Both the position numbers and the translations under genes were made by a program. This document shows, one piece after another, positions 18,339 through 28,874 of a DNA stretch of 64,000 nucleotides (its first letter is position 1; each line of letters begins with the position of its first letter). The stretch is from Caballeronia turbans (GTDB lineage Bacteria; Pseudomonadota; Gammaproteobacteria; Burkholderiales; Burkholderiaceae). Location of the stretch: positions 38,528 to 102,527 of the forward strand of contig FCOD02000021.1 of assembly GCA_001544655.2 (NCBI GenBank). Direction: 5' to 3'. The notes below the pieces were generated by a model that saw nothing but the letters and a program-made list of their open reading frames with translations, was not told the DNA's origin and made no database searches.

Positions 18339-19328
18339 TCAGAAGTTCTTCTTGAGATCCATGCCCTGATACAGCGACGCGACCTGGTCGCCGTAGCCGT
18401 TGAACATGAGCGTCTTGCGCTTCGGCGAAAAGAAGCCGTCCTCGCCGATGCGCCGCTCGGTCGCCTGACTCCAGCGCGGATGATCGACGTTCGGATTCAC
18501 GTTCGAATAGAAGCCGTATTCGCTGGGCGCGTAGAGGTTCCAGCTTGTAGGCGGCTGCTTCTCGACGAAGCGGATCTTCACGAGCGACTTCGCGCTCTTG
18601 AAGCCGTACTTCCACGGCACGACCACGCGCACCGGCGCGCCGTTCTGGTTCGGCAGCACCTGGCCGTACAACCCGACGGTCAGGAGCGTGAGCGGATTCA
18701 TCGCCTCGTCCATGCGCAGACCTTCCGAGTAGGGCCATTCGAGAATCGGCGTCGAGAGTCCCGGCATCTGCGACGGATCGGCGAGCGTGATGAACTGCAC
18801 GTACTTCGCGCTGCCCGTCGGCTCAGCCCGCTTGATGAGCTCGGACAAGGACACGCCGATCCACGGAATCACCATCGACCAGCCTTCGACGCAGCGCAAC
18901 CGGTACACACGCTCCTCGAGCGGCGCGAGCTTCAGGATGTCGTCGATGTCGTAGACCTTCGGGTTCTTGATCGCGCCTTCGACTGACACCTTCCACGGAC
19001 GCGGACGCAGCGTGCCCGCGTGCTCGACGGGATCGCCCTTATCGGTGCCGAACTCGTAGAAGTTGTTATAGGTCGTGATGTCCTTGAACGACGTCGCCTT
19101 GTCCAGCGCGACGAACTTCGGATTGATTTTCGCCGCGAGCTTCTGGCCGTTGGCATCCGGCGACGTGAGCGTCGCGTGGGCGAGACCGCTCGCGCCGGCG
19201 AGTCCCGTCGCGGCGAACGCGCCGATCGAGCGCAGCGCGCGTCGACGATTCTCGAACACCTCGCGCGGCGTGATTTCATGACCCGCGATGTCGTCACCGT
19301 ATAGCTGACGATTTCTTCTGATAAACAT
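18339..19328 (-). CDS. msrP: Protein-methionine-sulfoxide reductase catalytic subunit MsrP
   Basis: 329 residues, periplasmic molybdopterin enzyme that repairs oxidised methionines. A twin-arginine signal is visible ([19 protein letters not shown], residues 27-45), weaker than the SRRxFLK consensus. The Mo-coordinating Cys146 is in [15 protein letters not shown], and the SUOX-fold segments GVSLSELIK and [15 protein letters not shown] follow. Downstream partner msrQ is adjacent. The gap upstream to position 19422 holds nothing except the ccsB terminator. Confidence 0.96.
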   Translation of the reverse strand: MFIRRNRQLYGDDIAGHEITPREVFENRRRALRSIGAFAATGLAGASGLAHATLTSPDANGQKLAAKINPKFVALDKATSFKDITTYNNFYEFGTDKGDPVEHAGTLRPRPWKVSVEGAIKNPKVYDIDDILKLAPLEERVYRLRCVEGWSMVIPWIGVSLSELIKRAEPTGSAKYVQFITLADPSQMPGLSTPILEWPYSEGLRMDEAMNPLTLLTVGLYGQVLPNQNGAPVRVVVPWKYGFKSAKSLVKIRFVEKQPPTSWNLYAPSEYGFYSNVNPNVDHPRWSQATERRIGEDGFFSPKRKTLMFNGYGDQVASLYQGMDLKKNF

Positions 19329-19422
19329 GTGCGCTCCTTCTATTGCGACGCGTAAGGCATCGCTGCTGAATGCTCATAGGTGGAAAACAGCAGTCTGGAT
19401 GCCAGTATTCCACCGCAAAACG

Positions 19423-19456
19423 AAAAAAAACCGCCAGCGCGATGCATGGCGGTTTT
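19423..19456 (-). terminator. Terminator after ccsB
   Basis: Stem aaaaccgcca/tggcggtttt around a 10-nt loop; on the minus strand it ends in a run of eight T. It follows the ccsB stop by about 20 bases. Confidence 0.85.
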
Positions 19457-19475
19457 TCACAGTCGGCTCAACCGA

Positions 19476-20678
19476 TCAGAGCTTGCCGTAGCTATGCAAG
19501 CCCGACAGGAACATGTTCACGCCGAGGAACGCGAACGTCGTGACGATCAGGCCAGTCAGCGCCCACCATGCCGCCGCCGCGCCACGCAGCCCCTTCATGA
19601 GGCGCATATGCAGCCACGCCGCGTAATTCAGCCATACGATCAGTGCCCACGTTTCCTTCGGGTCCCAGCTCCAGTAACCGCCCCAGGCTTCCGCGGCCCA
19701 CAGCGCGCCGAGAATCGTCGCGATGGTGAAGAACGCGAAACCGACGGCGATCGACTTGTACATCACGTCGTCGAGGACTTCGAGGGACGGGAGGCGGTCC
19801 GCCATGAAGCCGCGCTGTTTCGCGAGATACGCGACGGAAACCATCGCCGAGAGCGCGAAGCTGCCATAACCGATGAAGTTCGCCGGCACGTGGATCTTCA
19901 TCCACCAGCTTTGCAGCGCGGGCACGAGCGGTTGAATCTGCTGCGCGTCGCGAGCGATCGAATACCACATCAGGAATCCGACAGCCGCGCTGATCACGAG
20001 CAGCACGAACGCGCCCATCTGCCGCGTCGAATAGTGCTGTTCGTAGTAGAGATAGAAGAGCGCCGTGATCAGGCAGAACAGCACGAACACTTCATACAGA
20101 TTCGAGATCGGAATATGGCCGACGTCCGAGCCGATCATGTACGACTCGTACCAGCGCACCATCAGACCGGTGAAGCCCATCAGCACCGCGACCCACGTCA
20201 TGCGCGAGCCGATCGCGCCGCCGGTCTGCGAGCGCGTCACCAGACCGATCCAGTAAAAGAGCGTCGCGAGGATGAAAAGCGCGCTCATCCATAGAATCGC
20301 GGATTGGCTGGACAGGAAGTATTTGAGGAAGAAGTTGGTGTCGGCGCGCGCCAGATCGTGCTGGTAAAGCTGGATCGACGACAGCGCGAGCACTGCGATC
20401 ATCGCGATCAGCAGGCGAACCGGTTTCCAGCGCCATCCCAGCACGACGAACGTAGGCACCGCGCCGACCAGCACCGCCGTGTCGTACACGTCCATGTATG
20501 CGTGATAGCGGTTCAGCGCGAAACCCGCGCCTGCGACCATCGCGAGGGCGAAGAGCCAGTCGATCGGCGTCAGCCGGCGCAGGAACGGACGATCGTCGAA
20601 CACGGCGACATCGGGAAGGCCCGATGCCGGACGTTCCGTTTTGGCGGAGGCGTGTGAGGAAGTCTGCGTGAGGTCCAT
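19476..20678 (-). CDS. ccsB: Cytochrome c biogenesis protein CcsB (ResC/CcsA type)
   Basis: 400 residues, polytopic inner membrane protein with about eight helices. It carries the WWD heme-handling domain WGGYWSWDPKETWALIVW near the C-terminus and flanking His residues (KIHVPANFIGYG, WLHMRLMKG). With ResB it forms the System II heme lyase that attaches heme to apocytochromes c in the periplasm. The start at 20678 (MDLTQTSS) is the first plausible Met; upstream residues in frame are Arg-rich. Four bases separate it from resB. Confidence 0.93.
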   Translation of the reverse strand: MDLTQTSSHASAKTERPASGLPDVAVFDDRPFLRRLTPIDWLFALAMVAGAGFALNRYHAYMDVYDTAVLVGAVPTFVVLGWRWKPVRLLIAMIAVLALSSIQLYQHDLARADTNFFLKYFLSSQSAILWMSALFILATLFYWIGLVTRSQTGGAIGSRMTWVAVLMGFTGLMVRWYESYMIGSDVGHIPISNLYEVFVLFCLITALFYLYYEQHYSTRQMGAFVLLVISAAVGFLMWYSIARDAQQIQPLVPALQSWWMKIHVPANFIGYGSFALSAMVSVAYLAKQRGFMADRLPSLEVLDDVMYKSIAVGFAFFTIATILGALWAAEAWGGYWSWDPKETWALIVWLNYAAWLHMRLMKGLRGAAAAWWALTGLIVTTFAFLGVNMFLSGLHSYGKL

Positions 20679-20682
20679 GATC

Positions 20683-22914
20683 TTACCGTGTCGAAACTTC
20701 CGAGCTCGGAGTCTCGGATTGCGAGTGCGGGGGCGCACTGGATGCCGGGGGCGGATCGGCCGGTTCTGCCGGCTTCGCGTCGAGCGCCGTCGCGATCTGC
20801 GCGCGCGTGCGTACGAACTCCTTCTCGAAATCGAACGTTCGGCGCGCCGTGGACATTGCCATCAGCACGCTGGCGCCGCCCTGTCCTGCATCTTTGAGCC
20901 AGAACCAGAGCCGGCGTTCGCGGACGTAGAACATCGAGAAAATCCCGACCACCAGCAGAAGGCTGCCAAGATACACCAGATTTTTACCCGGCGCGCGCGT
21001 CAACTGGAATACCGAAGCTTGCACCTGCCTGAAGTTGTCCAGTTGCAGAAAGACGGGCGAACCGTACAGAAAGCTGTCGGAAAGCGCGTTGATGGACGCC
21101 TGAACGAACGCGGAGTTCTTGTCATCCACTTTAGCGTCGGGCTGGCCGTTTTGCTCTCGGGAAATCTGCCATACGTCCCACATCGCGCCTTCGAGCATGC
21201 GCATCAAAAGGCCCGCGGCTTTTTCCTGCTCACCCTTCGGCACCGAGCGGTCGATGAACGTCGCGATGCTCTGAAAGCCGCCAATCATCTGGGGATTCGT
21301 CGTCGCCTTGCCTGTTTCGTCAACGCCGGCGAAGAGATTCAGCACGCGAACCGCGCTTTCTTCCAGATGTTCCTGCAATTCGCGGTTTTCCTGCGGTACC
21401 GAGCGCAACGCGAAACGATGCGCGGCTGCGGCGCGCGTCGCGGGCGTGGCAAGCGCGGCGCGCAGGTCCATCCACTGTTTGATCGTGCCCTGTTCGTCGG
21501 CGGGAATGCGCAAGTAGCGGAATGGATCGTTCGGGCTCACGCGCATGCCCGCGAGGAACATGCGCTGCCCGCTCACGTCGACCGGCAGCATGTAATTGCT
21601 GTACTCGCGCGCCTGACCGTCCGTACCCCGCACCTTGTATTGCACCGAAGGGCCGATGTTGCGTAGATCCGTCGGCTTCGAGGTCTTCGCGCCGGAGCCG
21701 AGACGCTCGTCGAACGCGTCGCGCAGCGTTTCCTGCTTGCCGACGCCGCGCGCGTCCGGCGCGCCGCTGCCGTCTGTCATGTTCTCGACGTTGATCGCGC
21801 GGAAATCCGTGAACTCGACGGTTTCACCCTGCGCGCCGGTGAACTGCGTGCCGATGGGCGACGTGCCGCCGATCGTGCCGTTGAAAGGCTCGGTCTTCGC
21901 GCTGCCGCCGGCCATCGGCCACGCGGTCATTTCGAGCTTCGAGCCGCCGTCCTGAAAGCTCGACTGATAGATCGAGATGCCGTCGTACGTGAACGGCTTG
22001 TTCACCTCGACGCGCGCCGGAATGCGCTTGCCCGTCTTGTGATCGATCACGACGATGTCGCTCGCGAAGAGCTTCGGCATGCCGGTCGAGTAGTAATCGA
22101 CGATGAACTTGTTCAACTGAATCGAGAAGGGCAGATCCTGAATGATCGAGCCGTCCTGCTGATTCAGGATCGCCGTGCCGACGTTTTGCCCTTCCGGCAC
22201 CCACGCGTAGCCGCGGAAAGTCGGGTTCGACGTCGAAAGACGATGCTCGCGCGGAATGTCGTTGATGACGGCGTTGCTGTTGATCGGCGTCTTGTTGAAC
22301 ATCCACATCTGCAATTTGATGGGCAGATTGCTGTCGAGCAGCCCTCCGATACAGATCACGACGATCGCGACGTGCGCCGAGATATAGCCGATCTTCGTCA
22401 TCGCGCCGCGCTTGCCGGCGATGAGCGTCGCGCCGTTGTCGGTCTGGCGCGTGACGGTGCGGTAGCCCATCTTCGCGGCGAGCCGCTCGAGCGTCGCGGC
22501 TGTCTGCGCGCGGTTCGTCGAAACCGTGAATTCGCCCTTGTGATGGAATGCGCGCAGGCCGCCTTCATGCACGCGATCCTTCCAGCTCTTGAGGTCCGCG
22601 ATCATCTTCGGGCTATTGCGCACGACGCACAGCGACACCGAAATCACGAGGAAGATCAGGATGAGCATGAACCACCACGCGCTGTACACGTTGTAGAGGC
22701 TCAGGCCGCGGAAGATGTCGGCCCAGAACGGACCGAACTGATTCACGTAGTTGGGATACGGGTCTTCTTGCGTGAGCACCGTACCGATGATGCTCGCGAT
22801 CGCCAGAATGACGAGCAACGCGATGGCGAAGCGCATCGAACTGACGAGTTCGACGAAATGCCGGATGGCCCGACGGGCCGACTTCGACTGCAAACTCGAT
22901 GTGGTGACGCTCAT
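20683..22914 (-). CDS. resB: Cytochrome c biogenesis protein ResB (Ccs1)
   Basis: 743 residues, inner membrane partner of CcsB in System II cytochrome c assembly. Helices: FAIALLVILAIASIIGTVL, WWFMLILIFLVISVSLCVV, a third near IGYISAHVAIVVICIGGLLD (with conserved His), and a fourth near LVYLGSLLLVVGIFSMFYV. A large periplasmic domain lies between the third and fourth helices. The tail is low-complexity Pro/Ser. The operon resB-ccsB lies downstream of the cytochrome c4 gene, a likely client. Confidence 0.94.
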   Translation of the reverse strand: MSVTTSSLQSKSARRAIRHFVELVSSMRFAIALLVILAIASIIGTVLTQEDPYPNYVNQFGPFWADIFRGLSLYNVYSAWWFMLILIFLVISVSLCVVRNSPKMIADLKSWKDRVHEGGLRAFHHKGEFTVSTNRAQTAATLERLAAKMGYRTVTRQTDNGATLIAGKRGAMTKIGYISAHVAIVVICIGGLLDSNLPIKLQMWMFNKTPINSNAVINDIPREHRLSTSNPTFRGYAWVPEGQNVGTAILNQQDGSIIQDLPFSIQLNKFIVDYYSTGMPKLFASDIVVIDHKTGKRIPARVEVNKPFTYDGISIYQSSFQDGGSKLEMTAWPMAGGSAKTEPFNGTIGGTSPIGTQFTGAQGETVEFTDFRAINVENMTDGSGAPDARGVGKQETLRDAFDERLGSGAKTSKPTDLRNIGPSVQYKVRGTDGQAREYSNYMLPVDVSGQRMFLAGMRVSPNDPFRYLRIPADEQGTIKQWMDLRAALATPATRAAAAHRFALRSVPQENRELQEHLEESAVRVLNLFAGVDETGKATTNPQMIGGFQSIATFIDRSVPKGEQEKAAGLLMRMLEGAMWDVWQISREQNGQPDAKVDDKNSAFVQASINALSDSFLYGSPVFLQLDNFRQVQASVFQLTRAPGKNLVYLGSLLLVVGIFSMFYVRERRLWFWLKDAGQGGASVLMAMSTARRTFDFEKEFVRTRAQIATALDAKPAEPADPPPASSAPPHSQSETPSSEVSTR

Positions 22915-22934
22915 TCAAACTCCGGCTGGACAGC

Positions 22935-22988
22935 AAAAAAGGGTGGAGACGCTGGCGGTCTCATCGACCGACGTCCCACCCTTTTCTT
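22935..22988 (-). terminator. Terminator after the cytochrome c4 gene
   Basis: On the minus strand an AAAAGGGTGG / CCACCCTTTT stem closes a loop that itself holds a GAGAC/GTCTC hairpin, and ends in T6. It lies between cytochrome c4 and resB, so the two genes are probably separate units. Confidence 0.7.
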
Positions 22989-23090
22989 GTTCTCGCGCCG
23001 GCCTTCTCGGATCTTCCCGGGACCGGCTTCGTAGTATGGGCGATTCCCGCGATTGCCGCCGGGAACCGCTGGACGCTGACTGCTGCGCGC

Positions 23091-23759
23091 TTAATGCAAG
23101 CCGGCGATGTAGTCGGCAACCGCCTTCATCTCCGCTTCGTTCAGGCGCGAGGAAATCTGGTGCATCGGCTCACTGTTGGCGCGTTGTCCCGATGCGAAGG
23201 CGTTCAACTGTGCCACCGTGTAGTCGCCCCACTGCCACGACAGCCGCGGATACTGCACCGGAATGCCCATGCCGGTCGCACCGTGGCAAGCCGCGCACGC
23301 TGGCACGCCCTTGTCCGCGATGCCGCCGCGGTAAATTTTCTGACCCAGCGCGACGTCGTTCTTGTCACGCGCGTAGTTCGGCTTGGCATTCTGCGACGCG
23401 AAATACGCCGCGACGTTCACCATGTCCTGATCCGACAGCGCGCCCGCAATGCCCGCCATGATCGGATTGTTGCGCGCCGGCGCCTTCGCGCCCGGCTGCG
23501 TCTTGTAATCCTTCAACTGCTTGACGATGTATTCGGCGTGCTGCCCCGCGAGTTTCGGAAACGCGGCGCCGGCGCTGTTGCCGTCCGCTGCGTGACACGC
23601 CGCGCACACCTGGGTCGCGATGGCCTGGCCTCGCGCCACATCCGGCTTCGCCGCTTGGGCAGGCTCCGCCGCATTCACCGACACCGCTAGTCCACTCAAA
23701 CCCGCACCGAAAGCCGCCGCTGCTCGAATCACCACCAGAGACCTGTACAGTCGGTTCAT
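23091..23759 (-). CDS. Diheme cytochrome c4
   Basis: 222 residues. A Sec signal (IRAAAAFGAGLSGLAVSVNA) is followed by two class I cytochrome domains. Heme sites are CAACH at 52-56 and CAACH at 155-159, with distal Met candidates in NPIMAGIAG and SEPMHQISS. Cytochrome c4 is a periplasmic electron carrier to terminal oxidases. The ATG at 23759 starts the signal peptide; 15 upstream codons are open but not signal-like. Confidence 0.92.
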   Translation of the reverse strand: MNRLYRSLVVIRAAAAFGAGLSGLAVSVNAAEPAQAAKPDVARGQAIATQVCAACHAADGNSAGAAFPKLAGQHAEYIVKQLKDYKTQPGAKAPARNNPIMAGIAGALSDQDMVNVAAYFASQNAKPNYARDKNDVALGQKIYRGGIADKGVPACAACHGATGMGIPVQYPRLSWQWGDYTVAQLNAFASGQRANSEPMHQISSRLNEAEMKAVADYIAGLH

Positions 23760-24061
23760 TCGCGTACCCTGTTTTTCGTCTTGTGAGAATGTGAGGTTCT
23801 GCAAAAAACGACGGCGACCGATTATCGCCGCAAGATACCCGAACTCGCTGAACGAAGAGGCTCAAAAAGTGCCCCGAAAACTGTCTCGCTCCTCTGTGGG
23901 TGCCGCCTGCGGCCTGGGTCTTGCGTGCCCGTGCTGGTCTTTAAAAATCCGTCGTATTGTACAATAACCCGCTCCACGCAAAGACGCCAGTCGGGGCATG
24001 CCCAGTATTTGCCGGGTTCTCAAGGCTTGAAGTTTTCGCAGCTCTTTCGATTGGGCCCGCC
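23760..24061. promoter_or_regulatory. Divergent control region between cytochrome c4 and engB
   Basis: This 302-base gap holds no gene. A perfect 10-bp palindrome attgtacaat (23956-23965) lies 96 bases before engB and 196 bases before the cytochrome c4 gene; TACAAT can be read as a -10 on either strand. No convincing -35 is placed at the right distance, so promoter assignment is tentative. An A/T-rich stretch (ttaaaaatcc) precedes it on the plus strand. Confidence 0.35.
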
Positions 24062-24724
24062 ATGTCATTTCTGCTTCACCAATCCCGCTTCTTCACGACC
24101 GTCAATCATTTGCGCGATCTGCCGCCGACGCCGCAGCCCGAAATCGCGTTCGGGGGACGCTCGAACGCTGGAAAATCGACGGCCATCAACATTCTGTGCA
24201 ACCAGAAGCGGCTCGCGTTCGCCAGTAAGACGCCGGGACGCACGCAGCACATCAACTACTTCTCCGTAGGGCCGGAAGCCGCGCCGACCGGCTATCTCGT
24301 CGATCTTCCCGGCTACGGTTACGCCGAAGTGCCGGGCGCCGCGAAGGAGCACTGGCAGCGTCTGTTGTCGACTTACCTCCAGAGCCGAGCTCAACTACGC
24401 GGCATGATCCTGATGATGGATTCGCGCCGGCCGCTTACCGACCTCGATCGCATCATGATCGACTGGTTCGCGCCGACCGGAAAGCCGATTCACGCGCTGC
24501 TCACAAAATGCGACAAATTGACGCGACAGGAGATGACCAACGCCCTGCGCGCGACGAAGAAGTCGCTGGCCGAATATAAGGATGCGGGCTATCGCGGCGA
24601 ACTCACGGTGCAACTCTTCTCCGCGCTCAAGCGCACTGGACTCGAAGAAGCGCACGAACAGATCGAAAGCTGGCTGATGCCCGGGGAAGCCGGCGAGAAC
24701 GCGTCACAAGACGCAGCCGGATGA
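24062..24724 (+). CDS. engB: Ribosome biogenesis GTPase YsxC/EngB
   Basis: 220 residues, essential TRAFAC GTPase for large-subunit assembly. G1 is GRSNAGKST (32-40), G2 Thr lies in [13 protein letters not shown]3 is DLPGYG (from 80) and G4 TKCDK (147-151); G5 is near LFSALKRTG. The ATG at 24062 starts the conserved [10 protein letters not shown] segment; upstream in-frame codons are non-coding in character. Confidence 0.96.
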   Translation: MSFLLHQSRFFTTVNHLRDLPPTPQPEIAFGGRSNAGKSTAINILCNQKRLAFASKTPGRTQHINYFSVGPEAAPTGYLVDLPGYGYAEVPGAAKEHWQRLLSTYLQSRAQLRGMILMMDSRRPLTDLDRIMIDWFAPTGKPIHALLTKCDKLTRQEMTNALRATKKSLAEYKDAGYRGELTVQLFSALKRTGLEEAHEQIESWLMPGEAGENASQDAAG

Positions 24725-24753
24725 AACGTCGCGAGCACGCGGCGGCATAAAAA

Positions 24754-25979
<1,226 letters not shown>

Positions 25980-26001
25980 GTCTCTGAGTGGCGATATGAA
26001 G

Positions 26002-26033
26002 AGGGCGATGCTCGATGCATCGCCCTTTTTTTA
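26002..26033 (+). terminator. Terminator after hemB
   Basis: Stem gggcgatgc/gcatcgccc with a short loop, followed by T7. It overlaps the convergent dsbD stop codon. Confidence 0.88.
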
Positions 26034-27863
26034 TCCGTTCGACGTCCCGACCCGGTCGAGACTCTTCAGGAAAGTATCGGCCGATTCGTACCCGACCACG
26101 CGGGCGACTTCGTTGCCTTGCGCATCGAAGAAGATGATGCCCGGCGGCCCGAAAAGCTTGAAGCGCTTGAGAAGCGCCTGGTCGTCCGCGTTGTTGGCGG
26201 TCACGTCGGCGCGCAGAAGATTCAACTGCGCGAGCCGCGCTTGCACGCGGGAATCGGAGAAAGTCAGCTTCTCCATCTCCTTGCAGGAGACGCACCAATC
26301 GGCGTAGAAGTCGAGCATCGCAGGTCGCGCGGCGGCCTTCACGGCGGAATCCAGCTCCGCCGACGAACGCACCAGCGCGAACGTGGGTCCTTCCGCTTGC
26401 GCATTCGCAGACGCGGACGACGCGCCTCGGGAAGCGAGGACCGCGAGCGGACGCAGCGGATCCGTCGAACCCGCAGCAAGGCCGACGAGCAGCGTCGCGG
26501 CCCAGACCGCGAACGCCGCGGCGAGCCCGCGTCCGAGTCGTTTCCAGACGCCGACAGGCGTCGACGTGCCCGACGAGAACAATCCGAGCGATGCAGCCGC
26601 GATCAAAAGCCACAACGCCACGAGCAGCATCTGCGCGACACCGCCGATAACCGGCCACACGATCCACAGCGCGGCCGCGAGCAGGACCACGCCGAAGAAC
26701 ACCTTCACGCCGTCCATCCAGGCGCCCGCGCGAGGCAGGACCGATCCCGCGCCCAAGCCGATGATCAAAAGCGGCACGCCTAGCCCGATACCCATCGCGA
26801 AAAGCGCCGCGCCGCCGAGCACGGCGTTGCCGGTATGCGCGATGAATGCGAGCACCGCGAAAAGCGGCGCTGTCATGCACGCGCCGACGACGAGCGCGGA
26901 TAACGCGCCCATCACCGCCACCGCCGCAAACTTGCCGCCGCTGCGCTTCTGCGACGCCTCGTTCACACCGCTTTGCCAGCGTTCGGGCAACGCGATATCG
27001 ACGCCTGAAATCAGCGCGACTGCAAACGCCGCGAGCAGCAGGCCGAACGCGCCGAGCACCCAGGGATTCTGCAACCACGCGCCGAGGCTTTGTCCGATCA
27101 GCGCGGCAACGATACCGAGCACCGTGTAGACGAGCGCCATGCCGATCACATACGAAACCGACAGCGCGAACCCGCGCGAACGCGTTACGCGCGCGCCCTC
27201 TCCGACGATGATCGCGGACAGAATCGGAATCATCGGATACGAGCACGGCAAGAGGCTCAGCACCATGCCGGCCAGAAAATACATGCCGACGACCGTGAGG
27301 AATCCGCCGCCTTCGAGCATGGACTGCGCGTAGTCCGCGCTCGTTGCGCGCTCGAACCACGAACTGTCCGTGTCTGCCTTGGGGCCAGTCGGCGCGACGC
27401 CTGCCGGTTGCAGCGCGTCGCCTCTGACACGGTAGGTCTTCTCCATCGGCGGATAGCAGATGCCCTGATCCGCGCATCCTTGCGACGTCACCGCGAGTTC
27501 GAAAGGACCCTTTGCCTGCATGACGGGAATGCGGATGTGCAACTCTCCGCGATAGGTCTCGACGTCCTTGTTGAACGTCTGATCGAAGTGGACTTTGCCC
27601 GCCGGCAGTTGCGCAGCGCCGATGGTCGCATCGCCGCTCTTCACGGCGAACGCGAAGCGCTCACGGTACATGTAGTAGCCGTCGGCGATCTTGTAGCGCA
27701 CGTCCACTTCGCCGGGCTTCTCCGATGCGCTGAACCTGAACGCGACATCGGGATCGAGGAAATCGTCCGCTGCGCGCGCGGCGCCCGACAGCAATGCGAA
27801 CGCTGCCAGAAACAGGAACGCGCCGAAGAATCGCCGCGCGAAAAGACGGGAAAACTCACACAT
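26031..27863 (-). CDS. dsbD: Thiol:disulfide interchange protein DsbD
   Basis: 610 residues. A signal peptide (FFGAFLFLAAFALLSGAARA) precedes the periplasmic alpha domain with Cys pair GCADQGICYPP. About eight helices follow, with membrane Cys in SLLPCSYPMIPILS and VVGACMTAPLFAV. The C-terminal thioredoxin-like gamma domain has DFYADWCVSCKEME. It carries electrons from cytoplasmic thioredoxin to periplasmic DsbC and cytochrome c maturation, fitting the nearby resB-ccsB and cytochrome c4. Start overlaps the cutA stop by 8 bases. Confidence 0.96.
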   Translation of the reverse strand: MCEFSRLFARRFFGAFLFLAAFALLSGAARAADDFLDPDVAFRFSASEKPGEVDVRYKIADGYYMYRERFAFAVKSGDATIGAAQLPAGKVHFDQTFNKDVETYRGELHIRIPVMQAKGPFELAVTSQGCADQGICYPPMEKTYRVRGDALQPAGVAPTGPKADTDSSWFERATSADYAQSMLEGGGFLTVVGMYFLAGMVLSLLPCSYPMIPILSAIIVGEGARVTRSRGFALSVSYVIGMALVYTVLGIVAALIGQSLGAWLQNPWVLGAFGLLLAAFAVALISGVDIALPERWQSGVNEASQKRSGGKFAAVAVMGALSALVVGACMTAPLFAVLAFIAHTGNAVLGGAALFAMGIGLGVPLLIIGLGAGSVLPRAGAWMDGVKVFFGVVLLAAALWIVWPVIGGVAQMLLVALWLLIAAASLGLFSSGTSTPVGVWKRLGRGLAAAFAVWAATLLVGLAAGSTDPLRPLAVLASRGASSASANAQAEGPTFALVRSSAELDSAVKAAARPAMLDFYADWCVSCKEMEKLTFSDSRVQARLAQLNLLRADVTANNADDQALLKRFKLFGPPGIIFFDAQGNEVARVVGYESADTFLKSLDRVGTSNG

Positions 27864-28188
27864 GAAGAGGGCGCTGCGTTTCTGCGTTGACCCACTGACC
27901 GTAGCCGGGCGATGCGTTCACCTGCCAGACGAGGATTTCGGGTGTTTCGTACGGATGCCGAGCCTCGACGAAGCGCTGCAACTCTTCGCTGCGCGCGATG
28001 CTCGTCTTGAACAACAACTGCACTTCCTGCGACGACTCCAGCGCGCCCTTCCAGTGATACTGCGAGGACACCGCGCCGAGGCTCGTCACGCACGCGGCGA
28101 GCCGCGCGTCCAGCGCAGCCTGCGCGAGCGCATCGGCCGCGGCGGCGTCAGGCAGCGTGGAAAGAATCAAAACGACAGGAACGTTCAC
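27856..28188 (-). CDS. cutA: Divalent-cation tolerance protein CutA
   Basis: 110 residues, small trimeric ferredoxin-like protein. The signature HPYETPEILVWQV and the LAACVTSLGAVSSQYHWKG core are those of CutA. The GTG at 28188 is used because GGAG lies seven bases before it; a TTG four codons upstream overlaps that site. It is upstream of and overlaps dsbD, a gene pair common in proteobacteria. The biochemical role of CutA is still uncertain. Confidence 0.93.
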   Translation of the reverse strand: MNVPVVLILSTLPDAAAADALAQAALDARLAACVTSLGAVSSQYHWKGALESSQEVQLLFKTSIARSEELQRFVEARHPYETPEILVWQVNASPGYGQWVNAETQRPLHV

Positions 28189-28287
28189 GCGGTACTCCAA
28201 AAACGGCAGACTAGCTATCTATCGTAGCATCGGCGGCCGACACACACTTTTACGCATCGGCGCGCCGCAACGTCGCAGGCAGAAAGC

Positions 28288-28317
28288 AAAAAGGCCAAGC
28301 ATCGAGCCTGGCCTTTC
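28288..28317 (-). terminator. Terminator at the end of the ribosomal supercluster (after rplQ)
   Basis: On the minus strand AAGGCCA/TGGCCTT closes an 11-nt loop and is followed by TTT, 22 bases after the rplQ stop. Confidence 0.8.
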
Positions 28318-28339
28318 TGCTAACAGCTGGAAACGGAAT

Positions 28340-28735
28340 TTATTCCGCTTCTTGCACTTCTTCCGCTTCTTCGACTTCCGGGCGATCCATCAACTGGACC
28401 AGCGCCATCGGGGCGTTGTCGCCGACGCGGAAACCGAACTTCAGGATGCTGAGGTAGCCGCCCGGACGGTTCGCGTAGCGCGGGCCGAGGACGTCGAACA
28501 GCTTCGCGACGGAATCACGATCGCGCAGGCGGTTGAACGCCAGACGGCGGTTCGCGAGCGACGGCTTCTTGCCGAGCGTGATGAGGGGCTCGACGACCTT
28601 GCGCAGTTCCTTGGCCTTTGGCAGCGTCGTCTTGATGACTTCGTGCTCGATGAGCGAATTGGACATATTGCGGAGCATTGCCAGACGATGGCTGCTCGTG
28701 CGGTTCAGTTTCCGCAGACCATGCTTATGACGCAT
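28340..28735 (-). CDS. rplQ: 50S ribosomal protein L17
   Basis: 131 residues, standard N-terminal [21 protein letters not shown] and a Glu-rich tail ([12 protein letters not shown]). L17 binds 23S rRNA near the exit tunnel. It is the last gene of the alpha operon, but here it is separated from rpoA by 139 bases containing a nested promoter/hairpin, so part of its expression may be independent. Confidence 0.98.
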   Translation of the reverse strand: MRHKHGLRKLNRTSSHRLAMLRNMSNSLIEHEVIKTTLPKAKELRKVVEPLITLGKKPSLANRRLAFNRLRDRDSVAKLFDVLGPRYANRPGGYLSILKFGFRVGDNAPMALVQLMDRPEVEEAEEVQEAE

Positions 28736-28814
28736 TTTCAGTTCCTTTAACGAGTTTTGATCCAGCTCTTCTATTGCGCCCTACATCAGCGCACGGGCCG
28801 GTCGAAAATAAAGC

Positions 28815-28852
28815 AAGACGCGGATTTTAAAGCAGAATCCGCGTCTTTGCAA
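28815..28852 (-). promoter_or_regulatory. Sigma-70 promoter nested in a 12-bp inverted repeat, rpoA/rplQ junction
   Basis: Minus-strand promoter: -35 TTGCAA (28847-28852), 17-base spacer, -10 TAAAAT (28824-28829). A perfect 12-bp inverted repeat (28815-28826 with 28836-28847, 9-nt loop) spans the -10 and spacer and touches the -35. Read as RNA from rpoA, the repeat is a terminator-like hairpin followed by gctttatttt. It would give rplQ a leader of about 80 bases. Confidence 0.6.
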
Positions 28853-28874
28853 AGTTACGCAGCGACTTCGTCTA

